DNA of 33,302 nt from NCBI GenBank assembly GCA_905234125.1, contig CAJOGQ010000027.1:1-33302 (forward strand), written 5' to 3'. Under the pieces are notes generated by a model. The model made no database searches. It was given only the letters and a program-made list of their open reading frames with translations, and had not been told where the DNA came from. The DNA is from an uncultured Bacteroidaceae bacterium (GTDB lineage Bacteria > Bacteroidota > Bacteroidia > Bacteroidales > Bacteroidaceae). This document shows positions 9,301 through 15,675 of this stretch, piece by piece (positions within the stretch are counted from its first letter, which is position 1; every line of letters starts with the position of its first letter). Position numbers and translations under genes: made by a program.

Positions 9301-10369
9301 ACTGGTGTTTGTGGCACCTGACCAGATGGCGGCATCAGCAGTACACTTCCGTCCAGAGGACAACTACACCAACCGCGATACCCGTAGCAGACACACTTAT
9401 CAGTTCAAGGCCTGCACGACTAGCGTGGTATCGTTGGATGCAGCGACTCGTGGACTGGGCAACGCCAGTTGTGGTCCTGACGTGCGTGAGAAGTATGAAC
9501 TGAAGGCGAGCAACACGGCTTTCCGTTTCTTCATCATGCCCGTCTCAGCTAAGGAAAGTGTGGCTCAGAAAGCAAGGGTAGAGATGCCTGTGTGTCAGGC
9601 TGTCAACTGCGAACGTGGCACCAACGGACGCATCACGATGACAACTGCCACGAAGGGTGCTACCATCTACTACACCATCGATGGAGGCAAGGAGCAGAAA
9701 TACACGACATCCATCCTGAACAACAACGCCTGCAATATCAAGGCATACTGTCGCAAGGAGGGACTGTTGGACAGTCCTGTGATGAGCTACAACTTTGACC
9801 TCTATATCAACAAGAGCACATGGAAGTTGGTCAGCGTGGACAGCGACCACAGTGGCAATGAGGCTGCGAAGGCATTCGACAATAACAACTCCACCTTCTG
9901 GCACACGGAGTACTGGGGCAGTGAACCTAAGTGTCCTCATACGTTGGTGATTGATATGACGAAGATTTATGAGGTGACGGCATTCACTTACTTGGCTCGT
10001 CAGGATGGTTCGCAGAACGGTATGGTGAAGGAGTTTGAGGTGTATCTGAGTTTGGATGGCAAGACTTGGGGCAAGGCTGTGGCAAGTGGCGAACTGAAGA
10101 ACACGACTGCCCTGCAAGTGGTGAAACTCTCGAAGGCAACGGCAGGTCGTTACCTGAAGTTGGTGGCGAAGTCAGAAATCAACGGTAATGCTTGGAGTTC
10201 GGCTGCTGAGGTGGGTATTCAGGCCAATGCCGATGTGACGGCCATCGATGCCGTGCCGCCATCTCGTATCAAGAACGACAACACGTACTACACGATGGCT
10301 GGTGTGCCTGTGAAGAACCCTACGGACAAGGGCGTGTATGTGTATAATGGCAAAAAGGTATTAAAGTGA
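6365..10369 (+). CDS. GH2 beta-galactosidase with Bgal-small, chitobiase-C-like and F5/8 (CBM32-like) domains
   Basis: This secreted 1334-residue enzyme would cleave terminal beta-galactosides. The frame opens at GTG 6287, but ATG 6365 is preferred: it lies after the promoter and gives a signal peptide (LGALALFVGLGAVSASAQ). Approximate domains are GH2 sugar-binding 60-245, Ig-like 247-365, TIM barrel 370-660, Ig-like to 770, beta-galactosidase small-chain domain 790-1045, chitobiase-C-like 1090-1140 (IYYTIDGG), F5/8 type C 1150-1285, and the sorting-like tail 1307-1334 (YYTMAG...KKVLK). By comparison with LacZ, the acid/base is E499 (WSFGNESGNG) and the nucleophile E564 (IQCENSHSMGN). The LacZ-like small-chain domain favours beta-galactosidase over beta-glucuronidase. 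Its stop overlaps the GH27 start. Confidence 0.95.
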   Translation: MEKNNQRIAWRRLGALALFVGLGAVSASAQTGKEWDDVKVTSVHREEAHTIAIPMASEADVAKNDMGLSPYYQSLDGTWKFYWVKNPNLVQNAMCNKDYDDSSWTDIDVPSSWQVWGLNHGKSWDKPLYCNVAYPFSYNESTWSVMADRPGWFTYKGDMTNPVGTYRRKFTVPKEWKDRDVYVRFNSVGHGYYLWVNGERVGYSEDSYLPSEFNITDYLTTGENTIALQVYRFTSGSFLECQDYWRLTGIHRHCFLWAAPKSQIRDYFFTTDLDATYTDAKANVKVRVENSHLISEGQIEAKIMDGSTVIAQTSSQVQSPASSASFAELSLDMEVKNPLKWSAETPNLYDLVLTLKDKKGNVVDIRGGKVGFREVGIRSDGALIINGKRMVFHGVNRHDFSPVNGRAITAEEIEEDIKTMKRLNINAVRTSHYPNDPVFYDLCDKYGLYVLAEANVECHANMGLSSKTEFRPAMVERSENHVKWMRNHVCIFIWSFGNESGNGNNFQYVANAIKALDKTRLTHYEGNSDYADVSSTMYGSYETIENIGASRKGKTGQKPHIQCENSHSMGNSMGNVRDMFDLYEKYPCLTGEFIWDFKDQGLLTKSTTGAEYWAYGGDFGDNPNDGNFCINGLVRPDWSFTAKCYNTKKIYQPLEFKAKGKTGQFLVKNKMAFLPSTTYDVAYQIEDEEGKVLAKGTLDTEVAANDSTVVTLDLSAVETVEADKEAFIRFTATQKATTLWADAGYVVAEEKLSVKEAKKEMLDLSKLASAEALTLEEGAAIVTVSNSHFKATFSKTSGTLTNYSYDGVQMLSKPLTLNVFRLPTDNDGRQTGSWDNMGLRKLTAKGTGAECVKSEDGKTVSVTLNSKYTGRNGTTFDVQLSFLVCADGVLMVNSFINPSITGTVIPKLGFRLEMPEEMEQLAWFGRGPWDSYRDRKEACLPAIYQSTVTDQREDYILPQEHGTKQEVRWMSLTNSEGKGLVFVAPDQMAASAVHFRPEDNYTNRDTRSRHTYQFKACTTSVVSLDAATRGLGNASCGPDVREKYELKASNTAFRFFIMPVSAKESVAQKARVEMPVCQAVNCERGTNGRITMTTATKGATIYYTIDGGKEQKYTTSILNNNACNIKAYCRKEGLLDSPVMSYNFDLYINKSTWKLVSVDSDHSGNEAAKAFDNNNSTFWHTEYWGSEPKCPHTLVIDMTKIYEVTAFTYLARQDGSQNGMVKEFEVYLSLDGKTWGKAVASGELKNTTALQVVKLSKATAGRYLKLVAKSEINGNAWSSAAEVGIQANADVTAIDAVPPSRIKNDNTYYTMAGVPVKNPTDKGVYVYNGKKVLK

Positions 10370-12147
10370 AAGGTATGAAGACAATACTAATATGTGTGCT
10401 CGCATTGCTCGCCGTAGGGCAGGGTAGGGCGCAAGATAAACCCACGATGGGTTGGAGCTCGTGGAACACATTCGCACTGAACATCAACGAGCAAGTCATC
10501 AAAGGTCAGGCATCGGCCATGAGGTCGAAGGGGCTGTTGCGTGTGGGCTATGACCACATCAACATCGACGACGGCTACTTTGGAGGACGTGACAAGGAGA
10601 CGGGTCAGTTGCTGATTCACCCCACACGCTTCCCCAACGGACTGCAACCTGTGGTGAACTACATCCATCGCTTAGGCATGAAGGCTGGCATCTATTCGGA
10701 TGGGGGCAAGAACACTTGTGGCAACTATCATGGGGGCGACAAAATTGCTGAAGGGGTCGGGTTATATGGACACGATCAGCAGGACTGCGACTTCTTCTTC
10801 AAGGAATTAGGCTTCGACTTCATCAAGGTCGATTTCTGTGGAGGTGTGTCCTACCACAACAGCGAGGGTCTGGATTTGGATGCTGAACAGCGATATACGG
10901 AGATTGCTCAGGCGATTGCCAATACAGGCAGGACGGATGTGAGGATGAACGTGTGTCGTTGGGACTATCCAGGCAACTGGGTGCAAGGTGTGGCAGCTTC
11001 GTGGCGCACGACAGGCGACATCAACGCTTCGTGGGGCTCTGTGAAGGACATCCTGAAGCAGAACCTCTATCTTTCAGCCTACTGCTATGGGGGTCACTAC
11101 AACGATATGGATATGTTGGAAGTGGGTCGTGGCCTCTCGAAAGAGGAAGACCGTACGCACTTCGGCATGTGGTGCATCATGGCGAGTCCGTTGTTGATTG
11201 GCTGTGATATGTCGAATCTCTCAGGTGCAACCCTCACATTGCTGAAGAACACAGACCTCATCGCCCTCAACCAGGACACGCTCTGTCTGCAGGCATACGT
11301 GGTACAGCATAAGGGCGACACGTACGTGTTGGTGAAGGATATTGAAAGACTCTATGACACTACACGTGCTGTGGCTCTTTACAACCCATCGGATGTGGCA
11401 GTGGACATGAGCGTGAAGATGACTGAATTGGATCTTGATGGCACAGTGAAGGTGCATGACTGCTTTGGCCAGAAAGACCTTGACGACATCACCACTGGTC
11501 AGCTCGATGTGACGGTTCCAGCTCATGGCACTCGCATCTACCGCTTGGAGGCTGAACGTCGCTTGGAACGTAATCTCTATGAGGCTGAGACGGCCTATTT
11601 AGGTAAGTATCAGGAGATTTTCAACAACCAATGGTATAAGTCTGGCATTTATGAGAGCAATGACGCTTGTTCAGGCAGGGCCTATGCCACTTGGTTGGGT
11701 AGCGATCCGCAGAATGATTTGCTGTGGCGAAACGTGTACAGCGATCAAGGTGGCGACTACACGATGACCATTAAGTATATCTCTGGCGAAAACCGTAACA
11801 TCACGGTCAATGTGAATGGCGAAGACGTGAAAACGCTCTCGTGCAACTCTGGCAACTGGAACACGGTAGGTTCGAAGGCGCTGACTATTTCGTTGGAGCA
11901 GGGTGAGAACGTCATCCGCCTCTATGGAAAGTCCTCATCGGCTTGGATGCCCAACATCGATTGCATGACCCTCCAGCCTGTGGGAAAGAGTGGACGTGTG
12001 GTGGTGGGTATCGAGGATGTGCAATCTTCTTCACCCTCAGCTGTTTCCACTCAGGATAGTCGCTTCTATACCCTTTCAGGACAACCAGTTTCGCATCCTG
12101 AGAAGGGCATCTACATCCATAAAGGGCGAAAAATCTCAAAAAAATAG
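10366..12147 (+). CDS. GH27 alpha-galactosidase with C-terminal CBM6/35-like domain
   Basis: GH27 enzymes release alpha-linked galactose, for example the side chains of galactomannan or raffinose-type sugars. The 593-residue product has a signal peptide (ILICVLALLAVGQGRAQ) and the family opening PTMGWSSWNTF. The nucleophile is D156 (FIKVDFCGG) and the acid/base D218 (WRTTGDINASW). A beta-sandwich at about 300-395 precedes a CBM6/35-like module at about 400-550 (LYEAETAYLGKYQ ... GENVIRLYG) and a YTLSG-type tail (FYTLSGQPV ... KGIYIHKGRK). GTG 10366 is chosen because AAGG at 10355-10358 is correctly spaced and GTGA overlaps the GH2 stop, implying translational coupling. ATG 10375 is the alternative. 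Alpha-L-arabinopyranosidase activity also occurs in GH27. Confidence 0.93.
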   Translation: MKGMKTILICVLALLAVGQGRAQDKPTMGWSSWNTFALNINEQVIKGQASAMRSKGLLRVGYDHINIDDGYFGGRDKETGQLLIHPTRFPNGLQPVVNYIHRLGMKAGIYSDGGKNTCGNYHGGDKIAEGVGLYGHDQQDCDFFFKELGFDFIKVDFCGGVSYHNSEGLDLDAEQRYTEIAQAIANTGRTDVRMNVCRWDYPGNWVQGVAASWRTTGDINASWGSVKDILKQNLYLSAYCYGGHYNDMDMLEVGRGLSKEEDRTHFGMWCIMASPLLIGCDMSNLSGATLTLLKNTDLIALNQDTLCLQAYVVQHKGDTYVLVKDIERLYDTTRAVALYNPSDVAVDMSVKMTELDLDGTVKVHDCFGQKDLDDITTGQLDVTVPAHGTRIYRLEAERRLERNLYEAETAYLGKYQEIFNNQWYKSGIYESNDACSGRAYATWLGSDPQNDLLWRNVYSDQGGDYTMTIKYISGENRNITVNVNGEDVKTLSCNSGNWNTVGSKALTISLEQGENVIRLYGKSSSAWMPNIDCMTLQPVGKSGRVVVGIEDVQSSSPSAVSTQDSRFYTLSGQPVSHPEKGIYIHKGRKISKK

Positions 12148-12177
12148 CTCTTAAAACCAATTTTTCTGCCATAAGTT

Positions 12178-12208
12178 TTTGTAATTGAGATAATTTGTCT
12201 TACCTTTG
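12178..12208 (+). promoter_or_regulatory. Promoter of the HU-like gene
   Basis: TTTG at 12178-12181, a 19-base spacer and TACCTTTG at 12201-12208 match the Bacteroidetes housekeeping promoter closely. The predicted leader is about 84 bases. Confidence 0.75.
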
Positions 12209-12228
12209 CATTCGTTTTGAGCAAAAGA

Positions 12229-12247
12229 AGAGGCTTGGGATGCCTCT
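12229..12247 (+). other. Hairpin in the HU mRNA leader
   Basis: AGAGGC and GCCTCT enclose a 7-base loop about 15 bases after the predicted transcription start. HU genes are often autoregulated, but a role for this stem is speculation. Confidence 0.35.
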
Positions 12248-12298
12248 GAACACAAGACACATTATTAATAATACAATACTAAATAAAGAATACCAATT

Positions 12299-12568
12299 AT
12301 GACAAAAGCAGAAATTGTTGCTGAAATCAGCAAGCAAACTGGTGTTGATAGAGAGAAAGCCCTCAAAGTGGTTGAGGCTTTCATGGTGACCATCAAAGAT
12401 ACCACAGCAAAGGGTGAAGACGTCTTCCTTCGTGGTTTCGGTACCTTCACCACGAAAAGCCGTGCGGCCAAAATGGGTCGTTTGATCAAGGAGAACAAGT
12501 CTGTGGTTGTGCCAGCGCACAATATCCCATTCTTCAAGCCTTGTGAAGACTACAAGAATATGTTTTAA
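12299..12568 (+). CDS. HU/IHF-family histone-like DNA-binding protein
   Basis: The 89-residue protein is full length for the HU family (about 90). It begins MTKAEIVAEISKQTGVDR (dimerising helices), has the signature turn VFLRGFGTFTTKSR at about 48-60, then the DNA-binding arm (AAKMGRLIKENKSVVVPAHN) and the end IPFFKPCEDYKNMF. HU and IHF proteins bend and compact DNA as dimers. The gene is a single transcription unit with its own promoter and downstream hairpins. It may be a nucleoid protein unrelated to the flanking loci; the sequence cannot separate HU from IHF subtype. Confidence 0.95.
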   Translation: MTKAEIVAEISKQTGVDREKALKVVEAFMVTIKDTTAKGEDVFLRGFGTFTTKSRAAKMGRLIKENKSVVVPAHNIPFFKPCEDYKNMF

Positions 12569-12597
12569 GCAAATCTTCACACCTGATGTTGTAAAAG

Positions 12598-12627
12598 AAA
12601 TGTCCATCTTAAGAAGGTGGACATTTT
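12598..12627 (+). terminator. Terminator of the HU gene (first hairpin)
   Basis: A 13-bp stem, AAATGTCCATCTT paired with AAGGTGGACATTT (one G-U), closes a 3-base loop and is followed by T and AGT. It begins 30 bases after the stop. Confidence 0.75.
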
Positions 12628-12635
12628 AGTAAGCA

Positions 12636-12665
12636 AAAACGACGCTGCTCACGCAGTGTCGTTTT
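12636..12665. terminator. Second, tandem hairpin after the HU gene
   Basis: AAAACGACGCTGC pairs with GCAGTGTCGTTTT (one G-T) around TCAC. The A-rich 5' and T-rich 3' arms make it terminator-like in both directions. It follows the first hairpin by eight bases. Confidence 0.65.
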
Positions 12666-12880
12666 CTGAATTTGTTAGATTAGCTATATTAATGAAAAAC
12701 TTACTTTGTCTTTAATAGACATGAATATGACGAGAAAAAAATATCTAATTCTAAATTGATGCAAAGGTACGACTTTCTTTTGTATCCCACAAGTTTTCTC
12801 TCATATTTTTTCCTTCTGATACAAATATTGTCTAAAAAGAGGCGAAAATCCTCCATTGACATCAAATCGTTGGGAAAAAG

Positions 12881-12912
12881 TTTGGCGGAGTGAAAAGAAA
12901 AGGTGAACTTTG
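12881..12912 (+). promoter_or_regulatory. Promoter of the DUF4859 tandem-domain gene
   Basis: TTTG at 12881-12884, a 20-base spacer and GAACTTTG at 12905-12912 (TAnnTTTG with one mismatch) precede the ATG by 57 bases. The rest of the 12666-12880 gap is AT-rich and shows no convincing gene. Confidence 0.6.
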
Positions 12913-12969
12913 CCCCCGAAATGCAAATAACCATATTTATTAACTATTTTAGCTATTCTTACTAAACTT

Positions 12970-15585
12970 ATGAGAAAAATCTACACATCTCTTTTAGTGC
13001 TCATGCTGATGATGGTGAGCACGACAGTAAAGGCACAGTATGAGGCAACAATTGCTGCTGAACCAACAAATGATTGGGTGGCTGGTCAGCAATCGTTTGC
13101 TGCTACTGACATTGCAACAGCTCTTGGTCTGGCTGATGCTGCTGCGTTGAAGGAACTCATTAACTCGTCCACGAAAACGGAAGAGGGAATCGATGGTCCT
13201 TTTTATATCAAGACTGCTGATGGCAAATCGAACCAATACACTGGTAATGCCAATGAGTTCTGGATGGACGATGAGGGTCTGCCTCATGAGTACAGCGGTG
13301 CCTCTTGGTTCGTTGGTGTCGAGTTTGAAGATGCTGACAGCGAAGGCAATGACTCTGGCGCTGATCGCGTGAACATTTATGTGGGTCAGATGCCACAGAC
13401 TTTCACGAAAAAATATGAGCCTTCTTCCCTAAAGACAACCGTCTATCTTGTGAATGGAGGAAAGGAAGTGAGCTTCGCTGTGACGCAGAATATTGCGGCT
13501 GCTACAGAAGCCACTATTAAGGTTGAGACCACGAAACTTTCTGAGTTGACATTTGTGAAGGATTATGCTGTGACGCTTCCTTTTAATGTAGGTGAATATT
13601 ATGAGGGCAAAACGGTAACTGCTACACTTGATGGTATATATGAGGCATTGGGTGTTGCCAATCCTGCTGACCTTGACGGCTTTATAGACGAAAGAGATGC
13701 AGGTATTTATGGTCAGGTTGTTTCTACAGAGAATGATGAAACCATTCTGGTGGACGAATTGCAGCCGTCTCGAGTACCTACTGATGGTTGGTTCGGACGT
13801 CACACCTTGTGGGATGAAGCGACTGCTACGGAGACAGTATTGCCTGTTAATATGTTACATGATTTTGGTGGAGGTTGTACTTTCTATATACAGAATGTGA
13901 AGTTAGCTGATGGAGAGTTCAGTTTCACAACCGGCCAGTATCCTGACGGATTGAAGGTTGATGATACGGATTCAGGTTGTCTGTACATAATCGTAGGCAA
14001 GAAGGCTGTCCGCATTATAGCTCAGGTGGAGATGACGGGCTCAACAGTAGATCCTGGTGAGGATATCCCATTCGACCAATGCACTAAGGCTGGCGAAAGC
14101 ACTGTTAAGGTTGTTGAGGTGGCCAGAAAAGACTACGAAACCAAGAATTTCACAGTTGATATAGCTGACATTACAGCTAAATTGGGTTGTGAGGCAGACG
14201 CTTTTGCCACGCACTACCGCTGGTGTGCTGAAGGTGTGGCTGTTTCTTATCAAGAAACAAATGATGGTTACACGGGTGCAGACGGCTATGCTGGTACGTC
14301 TGCAGGTTACACGTGGGCTAACATGGCTCCAATCTTTGTACAGCCAGTAGCATTGGCTGACGGAAAGTTTAAGGTAGGTCAGCGTGCGGGTATTTATGCA
14401 ACAGGCGAAGATTCCATTACGAGTAATGTTGTGATCAACACCTCTATTCTTTATAAGTATTCTGATAAGTACTATGAAGTGAAGCTGGAGTACACCATTC
14501 AGCCTTACGGTACGGAGATTGAGGTTGTTGACCCAGGTGTGAACCCTGATGATGAGTTCGACATCGTGGCTACATTGCCTATCACGATGCAGATTATCCC
14601 AAGTAGCAACTACTATGCTGATGAGAGTGCGGAAGTGCAACAGCAGATGCAGTATGACCTTGGTATTGACAAGATTAAGGAACTTATCGGAGAAGGTTCC
14701 TATGAATTCTATGGTTTGAAAGCTCCAGCTAATGCAGATGTATACCCAGAACTGACAACTTCTACGGGTTATACGCCAAACGCAGGTTTCAATGGAGGCT
14801 TCTGGATGGGCATGCCAATTGAAAAGTTGGGTACGGAATATGTGAACACTTCTTTCTCAAGCAACTGGGGTACCAACGCATACGGTATTGAGTGGCAATT
14901 GAACGCAGGTGTTCTTGGTTTCGACCAAATTCCAGATCAGCGTCAGGTAGGTGACTTCTTCGTATCTACTTTCTACTGGGTGAATACGAACACGAACCAA
15001 GCCATCAAGTATGAGTTGAGCGTGGTGTATGTGGACGAGATTGTTCCACAGGCCGAAGTTGTGGAAGTGGTTGAAGATAAGGAAGCTATTGCAGAGGAGA
15101 AGATTGAAAAGATTGGTGGTAGTGAATTCTACGATGTGACTATCGACATTGCTAAGATTGCCGCTGCTCTTGGCGTCACTGAGGCTCAGTTCGGCGACGT
15201 TCAGATGCTGTATGCACAGAGCATGGGTGTATGGGCTACCATGAATCCTGGTGAGAGTTCTCAGTACTTCGGTACCAATGGCTACGAAGACTTGGAGAAT
15301 GGTGTGGAAGCATCTGTATCAGAGGAATATGTGGTGACATTGACTCTCGATGATGTGGAACTGGGTGCTGACGATAAGATCACGCTTCGCTACGCATTCG
15401 ACTATAACGACAAGCGAGTGCTCTACACCATCGTATTGGGCGCTCCAGGCTCTGCTGACGCTATTGCTGATGTGAAGATGGCAAAGGCTGATGGCGCTTG
15501 GTACACACTCTCTGGTGTGAAGGTGGCTCAGCCTACTACAAAGGGTGCTTACATCCACAACGGCAAGAAGGTGTACCTGAAGTAA
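12970..15585 (+). CDS. Secreted protein of five tandem DUF4859-like units
   Basis: The 871-residue product has a signal peptide (MRKIYTSLLVLMLMMVSTTVKAQ). A unit with a helical 'aLGv' motif and a beta-rich part recurs about five times: DIATALGLADAAALKELI (near 45), DGIYEALGVANPADLDGFI (near 220), ADITAKLGCEADAF (near 400), QYDLGIDKIKELIG (near 565) and AKIAAALGVTEAQFGD (near 730). The pattern matches DUF4859, a domain attached to many Bacteroidetes secreted proteins and presumed to bind or adhere; its function is unproven. The protein ends in the shared tail WYTLSGVKV ... KGAYIHNGKKVYLK. No catalytic motif is visible. It lies 90 bases upstream of a DUF6055 protein that also carries one DUF4859 domain, so the two probably act together at the surface. 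Confidence 0.8.
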   Translation: MRKIYTSLLVLMLMMVSTTVKAQYEATIAAEPTNDWVAGQQSFAATDIATALGLADAAALKELINSSTKTEEGIDGPFYIKTADGKSNQYTGNANEFWMDDEGLPHEYSGASWFVGVEFEDADSEGNDSGADRVNIYVGQMPQTFTKKYEPSSLKTTVYLVNGGKEVSFAVTQNIAAATEATIKVETTKLSELTFVKDYAVTLPFNVGEYYEGKTVTATLDGIYEALGVANPADLDGFIDERDAGIYGQVVSTENDETILVDELQPSRVPTDGWFGRHTLWDEATATETVLPVNMLHDFGGGCTFYIQNVKLADGEFSFTTGQYPDGLKVDDTDSGCLYIIVGKKAVRIIAQVEMTGSTVDPGEDIPFDQCTKAGESTVKVVEVARKDYETKNFTVDIADITAKLGCEADAFATHYRWCAEGVAVSYQETNDGYTGADGYAGTSAGYTWANMAPIFVQPVALADGKFKVGQRAGIYATGEDSITSNVVINTSILYKYSDKYYEVKLEYTIQPYGTEIEVVDPGVNPDDEFDIVATLPITMQIIPSSNYYADESAEVQQQMQYDLGIDKIKELIGEGSYEFYGLKAPANADVYPELTTSTGYTPNAGFNGGFWMGMPIEKLGTEYVNTSFSSNWGTNAYGIEWQLNAGVLGFDQIPDQRQVGDFFVSTFYWVNTNTNQAIKYELSVVYVDEIVPQAEVVEVVEDKEAIAEEKIEKIGGSEFYDVTIDIAKIAAALGVTEAQFGDVQMLYAQSMGVWATMNPGESSQYFGTNGYEDLENGVEASVSEEYVVTLTLDDVELGADDKITLRYAFDYNDKRVLYTIVLGAPGSADAIADVKMAKADGAWYTLSGVKVAQPTTKGAYIHNGKKVYLK

Positions 15586-15612
15586 GGGGATACATTTATT
15601 GAAAATAAGGAG

Positions 15613-15637
15613 GAGGCGGGCAAACTATGCCTGCCTC
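15613..15637 (+). other. Hairpin between the two DUF4859 genes
   Basis: GAGGCGGGC and GCCTGCCTC (one G-U) enclose a 7-base loop and are followed by TTCTTA. With no clean T-run it is more likely a partial terminator or mRNA stabiliser inside an operon. Confidence 0.4.
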
Positions 15638-15675
15638 TTCTTATCCAATAAACAAAACTCATTAATTGACACACA

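Noticed and set aside
12701-12934. 77-codon minus-strand frame after the HU gene, with a CAAAGGTA that resembles a reverse -7 box
   Set aside because: It overlaps the DUF4859 gene promoter, has unusual composition, and no -33 partner exists for the reverse box.
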